Source of the DNA: Pirellulales bacterium
Lineage (GTDB): Bacteria > Planctomycetota > Planctomycetia > Pirellulales > JALHPA01
Assembly (NCBI GenBank): GCA_033762255.1
Contig: JANRLT010000042.1
Coordinates: forward strand, 1-64,000
Direction of reading: 5' to 3'
Length of the DNA: 64,000 nt
Shown: positions 18,839 through 27,432 of the stretch, piece after piece
Layout of the letters: each line of letters begins with the position of its first letter
Position numbering within the stretch: the stretch's first letter is position 1
The notes under the pieces: model-generated
Database searches by the model: none
What the model saw: only the letters and a program-made list of their open reading frames with translations
What the model was told of the DNA's origin: nothing
Position numbers and translations under genes: made by a program

Positions 18839-20269
18839 ATGACTCATGCCCCGCTTGTTGTTTTAGGTGGCGGTCCCGGCGGATACGCGGCCGCGTTCTT
18901 AGCCGCCGACTTGGGCCTGCAGGTTACTCTCGTCGAGGCCGATGCCCGCCTGGGGGGAACTTGCCTGTTGCGCGGCTGCATCCCCAGCAAGGCGCTCCTG
19001 CATGTGGCAAAAATTCTTAACGAGGCAAAGCATTTGGGCGAATGGGGGATCGATTTTACGGCTCCCCGCATCAATGTGGACGCCCTCCGCGCGCGAAAAG
19101 AAAAAGTCATTAGCACGCTCAGCGGGGGACTGGCGGGATTGGCCAAGCGGCGCAACGTGCGAATTATCAGCGCCAAGGGGAGCTTTTTGGCCAGTAACAA
19201 GCTGCGGTTGGAACGAACCGACACTCCCGGCGTGGTCGAGGAACTGACGTTTGATCATTGCATCCTCGCCACCGGGTCCCGTCCGGCTAAGATTCCCGCG
19301 TTTGAGATCGGCAGTCCGCGGGTGCTGGATTCGACCACAGCGCTGGATTTGGTGGATATTCCTGAATCGCTGCTGGTGGTTGGCGGGGGCTATATCGGGT
19401 TGGAAATGGGGACGGTCTATGCCGAGCTAGGGAGTCGCGTCAGCGTGGTGGAGTTAACCACAGGCCTGCTACCTGGCGCGGATCGGGATTTGGTGCGTCC
19501 GCTACACAAGCGCCTGGAGGGAATCTTTAGCAAAATTTATCTGGGGACCAAAGTCGCGGGCCTGCGCGATACCGGCTCGGCGATCGAGGTGAATTTTCAA
19601 GATGCCGACGGCGCGAACGAAAGAAAAGAGACGTTCTCCCGCGTGTTGGTCAGTATTGGCCGCAAGCCCAACAGCAACGACCTGGGCCTGGAAAACACTA
19701 AATGCCGCCTGGACCAGCGGGGCTTTGTGGTGACCAATGACCGACAGAGGACGGATGATCCACACATTTTGGCCATCGGCGATGTCGCGGGAGAACCGAT
19801 GCTGGCTCACAAGGCCAGCCATCAAGGTCGCGTGGCCGTTGAGGGGTTGCACGACGGCACGGCCAAATTTGAGCCGCTGGCCATTCCCGCCGTCGTCTTT
19901 ACCGATCCCGAAATCGCCTGGGCGGGCCTGACCGAAGAACAGGCCAAACAGCAGGGACGCTCGGTGGAAATCGCCACCTATCCCTGGGCGGCCAGCGGCC
20001 GGGCACAATCCCTGGCCCGAACCGAGGGGTTTACCAAAATGTTGATCGATCCCGAAACCGACCGCATCCTGGGGGTGGGAATTGTCGGTCCCGGTGCGGG
20101 AGAACTCATCAGCGAAGGTGTGTTGGCAATCGAAATGGGGTGCACAGCGAGGGATATCGCCGATAGCATCCATCCGCACCCAACGCTGAGCGAGACAATG
20201 GCCTTTGCCAATGAAAGTTATTTTGGCACCGCGACGGAAATCTACAAACCTCGCGTGAATAAGTCATAA
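18839..20269 (+). CDS. lpdA: Dihydrolipoyl dehydrogenase (E3)
   Basis: A 476-aa FAD-dependent disulfide oxidoreductase. It has the FAD motif GGGPGGYAAA (residues 10-19), the redox pair Cys42 and Cys47 in GGTCLLRGCIPSK, NAD-binding VVGGGYIGLEMG, LAIGDVAGEPMLAHKA and the C-terminal catalytic IHPHPTLSE. It reoxidises dihydrolipoamide in 2-oxo-acid dehydrogenase and glycine-cleavage complexes. ATG 18839 lies 10 nt after AGAAGGAA; the in-frame GTG at 18830 is too close to it. No E1/E2 genes are nearby. A weak hairpin (CCGCC-CTTT-GGCGG, 20329-20342) downstream may terminate transcription. Confidence 0.93.
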   Translation: MTHAPLVVLGGGPGGYAAAFLAADLGLQVTLVEADARLGGTCLLRGCIPSKALLHVAKILNEAKHLGEWGIDFTAPRINVDALRARKEKVISTLSGGLAGLAKRRNVRIISAKGSFLASNKLRLERTDTPGVVEELTFDHCILATGSRPAKIPAFEIGSPRVLDSTTALDLVDIPESLLVVGGGYIGLEMGTVYAELGSRVSVVELTTGLLPGADRDLVRPLHKRLEGIFSKIYLGTKVAGLRDTGSAIEVNFQDADGANERKETFSRVLVSIGRKPNSNDLGLENTKCRLDQRGFVVTNDRQRTDDPHILAIGDVAGEPMLAHKASHQGRVAVEGLHDGTAKFEPLAIPAVVFTDPEIAWAGLTEEQAKQQGRSVEIATYPWAASGRAQSLARTEGFTKMLIDPETDRILGVGIVGPGAGELISEGVLAIEMGCTARDIADSIHPHPTLSETMAFANESYFGTATEIYKPRVNKS

Positions 20270-20487
20270 AGCTCTTTACGTGACCCAAGCGGGCGGGTGG
20301 GTAAAAATGCCATTCCGCCCGCACATTGCCGCCCTTTGGCGGAATCTTGCTTGCTTTTACGCTTTATTCGGCGATAGAATTTGAATCGTGGGGAAGATGG
20401 TCCAGTTTTTTCCGGATCCATATCGCCCTGGCGTTTCCGCGCCGGGTTATTCCGGGCTGGTTCTCAATTTTTTAAGGGAGTCTTTTC

Positions 20488-21960
20488 ATGGCCACGGTTG
20501 CAGCAGCGCCCCGGCGTCCGCAAATTCAACAAACACAATGTTTTATCGGGGGAAATTGGGTCCCCGCGGCCAGTGGTAAGACCTTTGGCACGTACAATCC
20601 GGCCACCGAGGAACTGATCGCCGATGTGGCCGAAGGGGATGCCGCGGATGTGGACCGGGCCGTGGCCGCCGCCCGCAACGCCCTGGAAAATGGTCCCTGG
20701 TCAAAAATGGACGCCCGCGACCGTGGGCGGCTGATGCACAAGCTGTGCGATTTGATCGAGGCTGAAGCTGACAATTTGGCCGCGCTGGAATCCCTAGATA
20801 ATGGTAAACCCGTCCGCGACGCCAAAGCCGCCGATCTCCCCCTAGCGCTCGACTGTCTGCGCTACTATGCCGGTTACGCCGACAAATACCACGGCCAAAC
20901 CATCCCCATTCGCGGCAATTACTTTTGCTACACCCGCCGCGAACCGGTCGGCGTGGTGGGCCAGATCATTCCTTGGAACTTTCCCATTTTGATGGCCGCC
21001 TGGAAGTGGGGTCCCGCGCTGGCCACCGGCTGCACCATCGTCATGAAGCCTGCCGAGCAAACGCCCTTGACCTGCCTGCGGCTAGCGCGGCTGGCACAAA
21101 AGGCGGGGATACCCGATGGCGTGATCAATGTCGTCCCCGGCTATGGACCGACCGCCGGCGCGGCGCTGGTAAAACATCCCGGCGTGGACAAGATCGCCTT
21201 TACCGGCGAACACCGGACCGCGCAAATCATTATGCAGGACGCCGCGGCCACGCTCAAACGCCTCACCTTTGAATTGGGGGGCAAAAGCCCCAACATCGTC
21301 TTTGCCGATAGCGATCTGGATGCCGCCGCCGCCGGCGCGCACTTTGGGCTCTACTTTAATCAGGGACAGTGCTGCACCGCGGGGAGCCGCCTGTTTGTGG
21401 AGGATAAAGTTTACGACAAAATGGTCGACAAAATCGCCGCGATGAACACTAACCGCAAGATTGGCGACCCCCTCGATCCAGAAACCGAGCAAGGCCCTCA
21501 AGTCGATCAGGCCCAATTTGACAAGATCATGCACTTTGTCGGCCTAGGTAAACAGGAAGGAGCCAAACTGGTCACCGGGGGACAGCGCCACGGCGAGAAG
21601 GGCTTTTTTGTGCAGCCCACGCTCTTTACCGAGGTCAAAGACGAAATGGCCATCGCCCGGGATGAAATTTTTGGCCCGGTGCTCTCCGTGCTACGATTTA
21701 AGGACGTCGATGACATTATCAAGCGGGCCAATAACACCTGCTTTGGCTTGGCGGCGGGGGTCTGGACGCGCGACGTGGCCAAGGCGCATCTGCTATCGCA
21801 CAAAATCCGCGCTGGCACGGTTTGGGTGAATTGCTACGAAGTCTTTGACACCGCCGCGCCGTTTGGCGGATTCAAAATGTCGGGTATCGGCCGCGAACTG
21901 GGCGAGCGGGGCCTGGACGCGTACACCGAGACCAAAACGGTCATTGTGAATCTGGGGTAG
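20488..21960 (+). CDS. Aldehyde dehydrogenase (NAD(P)+), ALDH superfamily
   Basis: A 490-aa protein, full length for the family. It has [20 protein letters not shown], the catalytic base Glu262 in FELGGKSPN, and the nucleophile Cys296 in [13 protein letters not shown], with the standard 34-residue spacing of ALDH2. It oxidises an aldehyde to the acid; the best resemblance is to betaine/retinal-type ALDHs, but the substrate is unknown. The usual FTGSTxxG nucleotide loop reads FTGEHRTAQ instead. AAGGGAG 7 nt before ATG 20488 supports the start. It follows lpdA in the same direction after a 218-bp gap, with probably its own promoter. Confidence 0.92.
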   Translation: MATVAAAPRRPQIQQTQCFIGGNWVPAASGKTFGTYNPATEELIADVAEGDAADVDRAVAAARNALENGPWSKMDARDRGRLMHKLCDLIEAEADNLAALESLDNGKPVRDAKAADLPLALDCLRYYAGYADKYHGQTIPIRGNYFCYTRREPVGVVGQIIPWNFPILMAAWKWGPALATGCTIVMKPAEQTPLTCLRLARLAQKAGIPDGVINVVPGYGPTAGAALVKHPGVDKIAFTGEHRTAQIIMQDAAATLKRLTFELGGKSPNIVFADSDLDAAAAGAHFGLYFNQGQCCTAGSRLFVEDKVYDKMVDKIAAMNTNRKIGDPLDPETEQGPQVDQAQFDKIMHFVGLGKQEGAKLVTGGQRHGEKGFFVQPTLFTEVKDEMAIARDEIFGPVLSVLRFKDVDDIIKRANNTCFGLAAGVWTRDVAKAHLLSHKIRAGTVWVNCYEVFDTAAPFGGFKMSGIGRELGERGLDAYTETKTVIVNLG

Positions 21961-22075
21961 AGGGTGGCAACGGCTCGCGGGGGGCCGAGCGCAGCGAACT
22001 CCCCGTACCAATGCAAAAGTATGAATGATGAAGGTGAATGCAGCCTTTTTTCCGCGATGCGGTTACATCCATTAG

Positions 22076-22232
22076 CCCAGGGTCGCGCAGCGCACCCTGG
22101 GTACACTGATTGTCATTTCCCGATCATCCGTGTTTCATCCGCGCGTATCCGTGGCAAACTATTTTTTTTAGCCACGGATGGGCACGGATTTTCACGGATG
22201 GAATTGCTGAAATTTGAGATATGAAATTTCAG
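22076..22232. repeat. Repeat cluster downstream of the aldehyde dehydrogenase
   Basis: The gene-free spacer 21961-22343 holds a hairpin CCCAGGGT (22076-22083) / ACCCTGGG (22094-22101) with a 10-nt loop. 22125-22202 is a CACGGATG-type repeat (GTATCCGTGGCAAAC, AGCCACGGATGGGCACGG) matching the inverse of 15170-15230. CTGAAATTT / AAATTTCAG (22207-22215, 22224-22232) is a 9-bp inverted repeat. An AGCGCAGCGAACT block near 21988 resembles the ~180-bp element. Confidence 0.65.
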
Positions 22233-22343
22233 ATCAGATTTATGGGGATGAAATTCTTTCGCAAGCAGTGCCTTTTAACCTGCATCCCGTACAGTACCCT
22301 GTGCGAATAAGCTCCTACCGTTCATTTCCACACCGATAAAACC

Positions 22344-23816
22344 ATGAGTCTCTGGACAATCGCCTGGCGCAGCTTACAGCAACGCGGAGTCTCTTCGCTT
22401 CTCACTGGCCTGTCGATGGCGCTGGGCGTCACGCTCATGGTGGCCATCTTGTCCGCCGGGCGCACCGTCCAAGATGCCTACGAGTCCGGTCCGCGACTCA
22501 ACCATGATGTGATTGTCGGCCCCAAAGGAAGCAGCACCCAACTGGTCCTCAACACCGAATTTCACATCGATAAGACGCTCCCCTCCACGCTCCCCTGGAC
22601 CTATTATCAAGAGTTTTTACCCGCCAAGGACCGCCCGGATAAGGTGGACGGCCGCTTTGCCAAATATGTGGACCTGGCCATACCCATTTGCAAAGGGGAC
22701 TCTTATAAGGACGCGCACGTCATCGGCACCACGCCGGAATATTTTTGGTCGCCGCCTGACGAAGAGCCGCTCTTTAGCCTGGCCGAGGGGGAAATCTTTG
22801 GCTGGACAGATTATAACTCCGCCGTCGTGGGGTCGCGCGTCGCCGCCGAAAATGGCTTTTCCGTCGGAAGCACCTTTCGCCCCACCCACGGCATTGAACC
22901 AACCGGCGACGCCCACGAACATGAACCGGTAAAAATCGTGGGCGTGCTGGCCACGACCGGCACGCCAGCGGATCGGGCGATATTTATGAATTTGGATGGA
23001 TTCTTGATGATTCATCATGAGGAAAATGAAGCCAAAGAGCGGGCATCCACGGTTATTGCCGCGCCAGCCGCCACTGCTGCAACCCCCAGCGAACCCCACA
23101 ACCACGCGGCTGAAACCGCCGCGAAAGAAAGTACAACCAAAGACCATACGGAACATGATCACGCGGGCCATGACCATGAGGGACATGATCACGCCCACGG
23201 TCCCTTGCCCGATAGCAAAAAGGCAGTGACGGCGATTCTGGTTCGTACCAAGCAGTTGCAACGCTTAGATCGTGTAACCGGGCAATACCAAAGCGTGGGA
23301 GTGGGCAGCGGGCTATACTTAATTCCTTTGGTCAATCAGGATGTGATTGCCCAAGCGGTAAATCCGATCAAGGTGACGGCGGAGTTCTCGCAACAATTTG
23401 TGCAGCCCCTGGTGACGATCTTGGCCGTGATGACGGGGTTGATTGTGCTGGCCAGCGCGGTGAGTATTCTGGTGGGAATCTATAACTCGATGCACGAACG
23501 GCGGCAAGAGATCGGCATCCTCCGCGCGCTCGGGGCGGGCCGTCAGACCGTGATGCTGCTCATGTTTTTAGAGACAATTCTGTTAGCACTCTTGGGTGGG
23601 TTAGCGGGGTGGTTCTTGGGCCATTTGCTCATGGCGGGGGCGGGACCGATATTGACGCCGCGCACGGGGATCGTCTTTGCTCCGTGGGATGTTTCGCCCT
23701 GGGAGCTGATTTTGGTCCCGGGGCTGATTCTGCTCGCGGGCATTGTCGGATTTTTACCCGCGGTCACGGCCTACCGAACGGATGTCTCGCAGGCCCTGTC
23801 CGGGGCAACGGCGTAA
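22344..23816 (+). CDS. FtsX/MacB-type ABC transporter permease with a His-rich loop
   Basis: A 490-aa protein with an N-terminal membrane helix (about 15-38), a large periplasmic MacB-PCD-like domain, and three C-terminal helices of the FtsX family (about 350-375, 400-430, 450-480) including SMHERRQEIGILRALGAGR. Residues 250-290 are inserted and very rich in His, Asp and Glu (TKDHTEHDHAGHDHEGHDH), a typical metal-binding loop. Relatives move lipoproteins or other envelope substrates, or act as mechanotransmitters. No ATPase gene is adjacent; a matching LolD/MacB-type ATPase lies at 52891-53601. A metal-related role is inferred from the loop only. Confidence 0.85.
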   Translation: MSLWTIAWRSLQQRGVSSLLTGLSMALGVTLMVAILSAGRTVQDAYESGPRLNHDVIVGPKGSSTQLVLNTEFHIDKTLPSTLPWTYYQEFLPAKDRPDKVDGRFAKYVDLAIPICKGDSYKDAHVIGTTPEYFWSPPDEEPLFSLAEGEIFGWTDYNSAVVGSRVAAENGFSVGSTFRPTHGIEPTGDAHEHEPVKIVGVLATTGTPADRAIFMNLDGFLMIHHEENEAKERASTVIAAPAATAATPSEPHNHAAETAAKESTTKDHTEHDHAGHDHEGHDHAHGPLPDSKKAVTAILVRTKQLQRLDRVTGQYQSVGVGSGLYLIPLVNQDVIAQAVNPIKVTAEFSQQFVQPLVTILAVMTGLIVLASAVSILVGIYNSMHERRQEIGILRALGAGRQTVMLLMFLETILLALLGGLAGWFLGHLLMAGAGPILTPRTGIVFAPWDVSPWELILVPGLILLAGIVGFLPAVTAYRTDVSQALSGATA

Positions 23817-24031
23817 GTGGGGGATTCTGGGTTTTAATTCTCTCTGGCGCCATGCTAGCTACCATGACGCACATGCTCCGTAGCCCTTTTACCGCGACTT
23901 GACCCGCAAACCGGCAACCGCTCTGGCAAAAAACCGGCTGCCAGCGTTACAATCCCCCGTCGCGTTCGGCCGATTTTTCACTGCCGGGCGCGTCTGCCAA
24001 CTATTTTGCCCTGTGCCAGGAGGATTTCGCC

Positions 24032-24865
24032 ATGCGCGCGCTTGCCGTCTTGAACCAAAAAGGGGGCGTGGGCAAGACCACCACCGCCGTTAATCTCTCC
24101 GCCGCGCTCGCCCAGGCTGGCCAGCGGGTCTGCCTGATTGACCTGGACCCCCAGGCCCACGCGACGCTGCACGTCGGCCTGACGCCGGGCGAGGCCGGCC
24201 CCAGCATGTACGATGTGCTGACCGGGGATCTACCCCTGGCGGCGGTGCGCAAACAACTCTCCGACAACCTTTGGGTGTTGGGATCGCATATCGATCTGGC
24301 GGCGGCGGAAGTGGAACTAGTCGGCGTGGTGGGGCGGGAAGTAATTTTGCGGGACAAACTGGCCGAGGACGCCCAGCGGCCGGATGCGCCCGAATTTGAT
24401 TATGTGATCATTGACTGCCCCCCCTCCCTGGGGATTCTCACGCTGAACGCGCTGGCCGCGGTGGACGAGGTGCTGCTCCCCCTGCAGCCGCACTTTTTGG
24501 CCTTGCATGGATTAAGCAAATTGATGCAAACAATCGAGCTGGTGAACAAGCGCATCAATGACCGCTTACACCTGGCGGGGGTGGTGCTGTGTCTGTTTGA
24601 AAGCGGCACACGGCTGGCCAGCGAAGTGAGCGCGGACGTGGCGGATTTTTTTGCCCAGCAACGGCCGCAACGCAGCTTGCGCGGGGCAACCATGTTTCAC
24701 ACGCGGATTCGCCGCAATATCCGCCTGGCCGAGGCACCCAGCTTTGGGCAGACTATTTTTCAGTACGCGGCCGACAGCCACGGCGCGGCGGATTATGCCG
24801 CGTTGGCGGCGGAACTACACGAAATTCTGGCCGCGACTGAAATGTATTCCTCCCCCTCGGTGTGA
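24032..24865 (+). CDS. ParA/Soj-type ATPase
   Basis: A 277-aa protein with the deviant Walker A KGGVGKTT (residues 10-17), LIDLDPQAHAT, and DYVIIDCPPSLG (Walker B), as in ParA/MinD/Soj proteins that form ATP-dependent DNA- or membrane-bound gradients. ATG 24032 lies 8 nt after AGGAGG. No parB or parS-like site is seen in the flanks, so it may be an orphan positioning ATPase rather than the chromosomal segregation protein. Confidence 0.87.
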   Translation: MRALAVLNQKGGVGKTTTAVNLSAALAQAGQRVCLIDLDPQAHATLHVGLTPGEAGPSMYDVLTGDLPLAAVRKQLSDNLWVLGSHIDLAAAEVELVGVVGREVILRDKLAEDAQRPDAPEFDYVIIDCPPSLGILTLNALAAVDEVLLPLQPHFLALHGLSKLMQTIELVNKRINDRLHLAGVVLCLFESGTRLASEVSADVADFFAQQRPQRSLRGATMFHTRIRRNIRLAEAPSFGQTIFQYAADSHGAADYAALAAELHEILAATEMYSSPSV

Positions 24866-24876
24866 GAGAGGAGAGG

Positions 24877-24967
24877 CGGGAGACGGGAGACGGGAGACGG
24901 GAGGCGAGAGACGCGGGTCGTGAGACGCGGGAGACGGGAGGAGGGAGACGGGAGGCGGGAGGCGGGG
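24877..24967. repeat. Heptamer tandem array (CGGGAGA type), 13 units
   Basis: Starting 12 nt after the ParA stop codon, 13 consecutive 7-bp units can be read without a gap: CGGGAGA three times, then CGGGAGG, CGAGAGA, CGCGGGT and drifting variants. The inverse family (CGTCTCC) occurs at 52761-52844. Confidence 0.85.
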
Positions 24968-24996
24968 ATCGTTTTTATTGGCCATAGGCGTTTGAT

Positions 24997-25102
24997 CCTT
25001 TGCGGGCCACAGGCCCGACCTATTCCAGCCTAGGGCAAGCGCAGCGTCGCCCTAGGTTCATGGAAATTAATATTGGAAGGGCCAATGGCCCGATTCATCC
25101 AC
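24997..25102 (+). repeat. Three-hairpin composite repeat, copy 2
   Basis: Reading rightward: a GGGCC-ACA-GGCCC hairpin; CCTAGGG (25029-25035), a 14-nt loop and CCCTAGG (25050-25056); then GGGCC-AAT-GGCCC near 25079-25091. Order and loops match the reverse complement of 15287-15393. It lies between the convergent ParA and DUF1801 genes. Confidence 0.75.
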
Positions 25103-25220
25103 TTCGACCAATAGTAGCAAAACCGCCAGTCCTGTGGGTTGCGGGCTAAAACCCGCTCCACATCTAGAAGTTAAATTACTAAACTGTATGGCCAAAATTA
25201 TAATTAAGATGAATGTCAGC

Positions 25221-25694
25221 TTACTTGCTCTTACCACCCTGACGGTCACGCAGCGCGGCCTCGTAATTCTTGATAAATTTCTTGGCGGATAGCCCCTTAA
25301 TCGTTTTGGCGATCAGCGGCAGCGATAAATCAGCCAGCTTTTTAAAGCGTAGGCACGATTTGCCCAGGTCCAGCTTTAAACCGGTTTTTTGCCAGGCGGC
25401 GGTAAACTTTTCGACCGCTGCGGCGTCGGTATATAGTCCAAACAGATACAGCGAGTAATAATTTTTTTGCGCCGCCAAATGTAAAAATGGCAGGGGCTGC
25501 GCGGGGTCGCAGTGATACCCCGCCGGGTACGCGCGATGCGGCACATAATAGCCGATCATCCCATACTGCATCCCCTCGACAAAGGCGGGATCCAGGTTGG
25601 CCAGCACGACTTCCCGCACCGCCGCCACTACTTCCCGCCGCTCCAGGGGAAGTTCCGCCAAATAAGCCTCCACGGATTGCGCTTTACTCTGCAT
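25221..25694 (-). CDS. DUF1801-family protein
   Basis: A 157-aa protein with the features of the DUF1801/YdhG-like fold: VEAYLAELPLERREVVAAVR at the N-terminus, then FVEGMQYGMIGYYVPHRAYP, YYSLYLFGLY and GKSCLRFKKLADLSL. Family members are small cytosolic proteins of uncertain function, some described as frataxin-like iron chaperones. It ends in Lys-rich RQGGKSK. No operon partners; it is convergent with ParA across repeats. The family call is good; no function can be assigned. Confidence 0.8.
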   Translation of the reverse strand: MQSKAQSVEAYLAELPLERREVVAAVREVVLANLDPAFVEGMQYGMIGYYVPHRAYPAGYHCDPAQPLPFLHLAAQKNYYSLYLFGLYTDAAAVEKFTAAWQKTGLKLDLGKSCLRFKKLADLSLPLIAKTIKGLSAKKFIKNYEAALRDRQGGKSK

Positions 25695-25873
25695 GGGGAT
25701 TGGGGTAAGTATGGGTAATGCAGCGCGAGAATAGGGCCATGCCGGGCATCAGACCAAAACCATTTTTATAGCACGCGTAACAGACCGTGCTAGCGGTTAA
25801 GGCGGAGTCCTGGGCAATTTATTTATGTTATGTTAGGGGAACCGCGCACCTCGTTGGAAAAGGAATTCCCGTT

Positions 25874-26524
25874 ATGAATCCCGTCCTGCATCTACCGCGG
25901 ATCACCGCCGCGCAGCTTTCCGCCCATTCGTTTGAGGTCGTGCGCGAATTTTTGCCCCCTTCCGCCGCCCCCTTGGTCCAGCAGATCCTGGCCGAGGTCC
26001 CCTGCCTGGTCGTGCCGGTCAAAACCCGCAAAAGCAAGCATGGCGACCACCGCCCCGGCCATTACGACCGCTTTAGCCAGATTACCGTGAATGTCTGCGG
26101 AAATTCCTACCAATTTCTGATCACCCTCTTGCACGAACTGGCCCACGCCGCCATCCACGCCCAACATGGACTTCGGGTGCAGCCGCATGGGCGGGAATGG
26201 AAGCGCTGTTTTGCCGATTATTTGCGGCGGGCGTGGGACTTGTTTCCCGCGGACTTGCAAATACCGCTGCGGAGGCAGTTTCCCCTGCCCAGTAGTTCCA
26301 GTTTTCGCGATGTGGCGTTGCAACAGGCGTTGCGCAAGTACGACACGCTGGACGAACGGCCGATGGTGGCGGAGCTGCCGACGGGGACGCTGTTTTCGCT
26401 GGATGGCAAGCGGATTTTTCGGCTAGGCCCACAACTGCGGTCCTGTTTTCGCTGCAACACGCTGGAAGGTAAAGTCTACCGCGTGGCGGGAAGCGCCCGC
26501 GTGCAGACCATTTACACCGAATAA
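25874..26524 (+). CDS. SprT-like zinc metalloprotein
   Basis: A 216-aa protein with the SprT zinc site HELAHAAIH (His87, Glu88, His91) and the third ligand His105 in QPHGREWKRCFADYL. The C-terminal part keeps one CxxC (SCFRCNTL), a partial zinc ribbon. SprT/Spartan relatives include DNA-protein crosslink proteases, but bacterial members are little studied. ATG 25874 has AAGGA about 9 nt upstream; longer starts to 25787 lack a ribosome-binding site. A terminator-like hairpin overlaps the stop codon. Confidence 0.85.
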   Translation: MNPVLHLPRITAAQLSAHSFEVVREFLPPSAAPLVQQILAEVPCLVVPVKTRKSKHGDHRPGHYDRFSQITVNVCGNSYQFLITLLHELAHAAIHAQHGLRVQPHGREWKRCFADYLRRAWDLFPADLQIPLRRQFPLPSSSSFRDVALQQALRKYDTLDERPMVAELPTGTLFSLDGKRIFRLGPQLRSCFRCNTLEGKVYRVAGSARVQTIYTE

Positions 26525-26550
26525 CCCCGCAGATTCGAGGGGTGTTTTTT
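26524..26550 (+). terminator. candidate Rho-independent terminator after the SprT-like gene
   Basis: ACCCC (26524-26528) pairs with GGGGT (26539-26543) across a 10-nt loop and is followed by G and six T (26545-26550). The stem is short, but position and T-run fit. Confidence 0.5.
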
Positions 26551-26657
26551 AGATCGCGGGGGCATTTGACGCCGCGCGGGGAATGGGCTACAACGCCCCT
26601 ACCGGCGCGCTAATGCGGTGGGCGAATTTTTCTTTTTAAATTTTTGGTGGAATTGTT

Positions 26658-27275
26658 ATGTTTTTGTGGACGGCACTGCGGGCGTTTTTTGCCACGTTAT
26701 TTAACCGCGCTTTGGCGGAACAAGTTCGCGCGGTCCTGGACGGAAAACCCTTCGACGGGGAACTGCTGGGGGTAGAAGGGGCGGGCACGGCGTCTACAAC
26801 CGCCAAGCGTCCCGCGGGAACGGCAACTTCGACCACGCCGCCCCGGCCAGCCGCTGGCGCTAGCTCCCCGCCCCCTCGACCAGCGGCTTCCGCCCGTAGC
26901 GACGCTTTGACGTTGTTGGCCGCCTTGCAGCGTGAGGGGCGACTGCTGGACTTTTTAATGGAGGACCTTGGCTCTTATGCCGACGCGCAGGTGGGGGCCG
27001 TCGCGCGGGATCTGCACCGCGACTGCCGCGGCGTGGTGCAGCGGATGTTTGGGCTGGCTCCCCTGGCCACGGAGCCGGAAGGGAGCCGCATTGAGCTAAC
27101 CGCGCCATATGACGCCGCGCGGTATCGGGTGTTGGGGTCCGCGCCCGAGTCGGGCCGAATCACGGGCACCATCCTCCATCCCGGTTGGCAGGCCACCCGT
27201 AGCGAACTTCCCGTCTGGTCCGGCAGCCCCAGCGGACAAAATATCCTCGCCCCGACCGAGGTGGAGGTGCGGTAA
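26658..27275 (+). CDS. DUF2760-family protein
   Basis: A 205-aa protein. A short hydrophobic N-terminus (FLWTALRAFFATLF) and a Pro/Ala/Thr-rich linker (about 50-85) precede the conserved DUF2760 domain with LTLLAALQREGRLLDFLMED, then YADAQVGAVARDLHRDCRGV and the C-terminal TGTILHPGWQATRSELP. In other bacteria this domain is found beside Hsp70-type chaperone genes; none is nearby here. The start is ATG 26658 after a TTTTTGGTGGAAT leader with weak GGTGG. Function unknown. Confidence 0.82.
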   Translation: MFLWTALRAFFATLFNRALAEQVRAVLDGKPFDGELLGVEGAGTASTTAKRPAGTATSTTPPRPAAGASSPPPRPAASARSDALTLLAALQREGRLLDFLMEDLGSYADAQVGAVARDLHRDCRGVVQRMFGLAPLATEPEGSRIELTAPYDAARYRVLGSAPESGRITGTILHPGWQATRSELPVWSGSPSGQNILAPTEVEVR

Positions 27276-27432
27276 GGGGGCATGTTTTGCTGGTATGATC
27301 GACCATGGTCGGACGCCGAGAAGGGTGACTAATCGGCGCTTGCCACCATTGATTTTAGAGGCAGGACTTGTGAAATGTGGGCTGGATTTGAGGAGACGCG
27401 CGGCGGAGCGCGATAGGTGGAGAACTAGAGCA

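Noticed and set aside
24877-24967. Possible CRISPR array
   Set aside because: Units are 7 bp with no spacers and no cas genes nearby.
24032-25220. parS or plasmid-type partition locus next to ParA
   Set aside because: No ParB gene and no GTTTCAC-type parS palindrome seen in the flanks.
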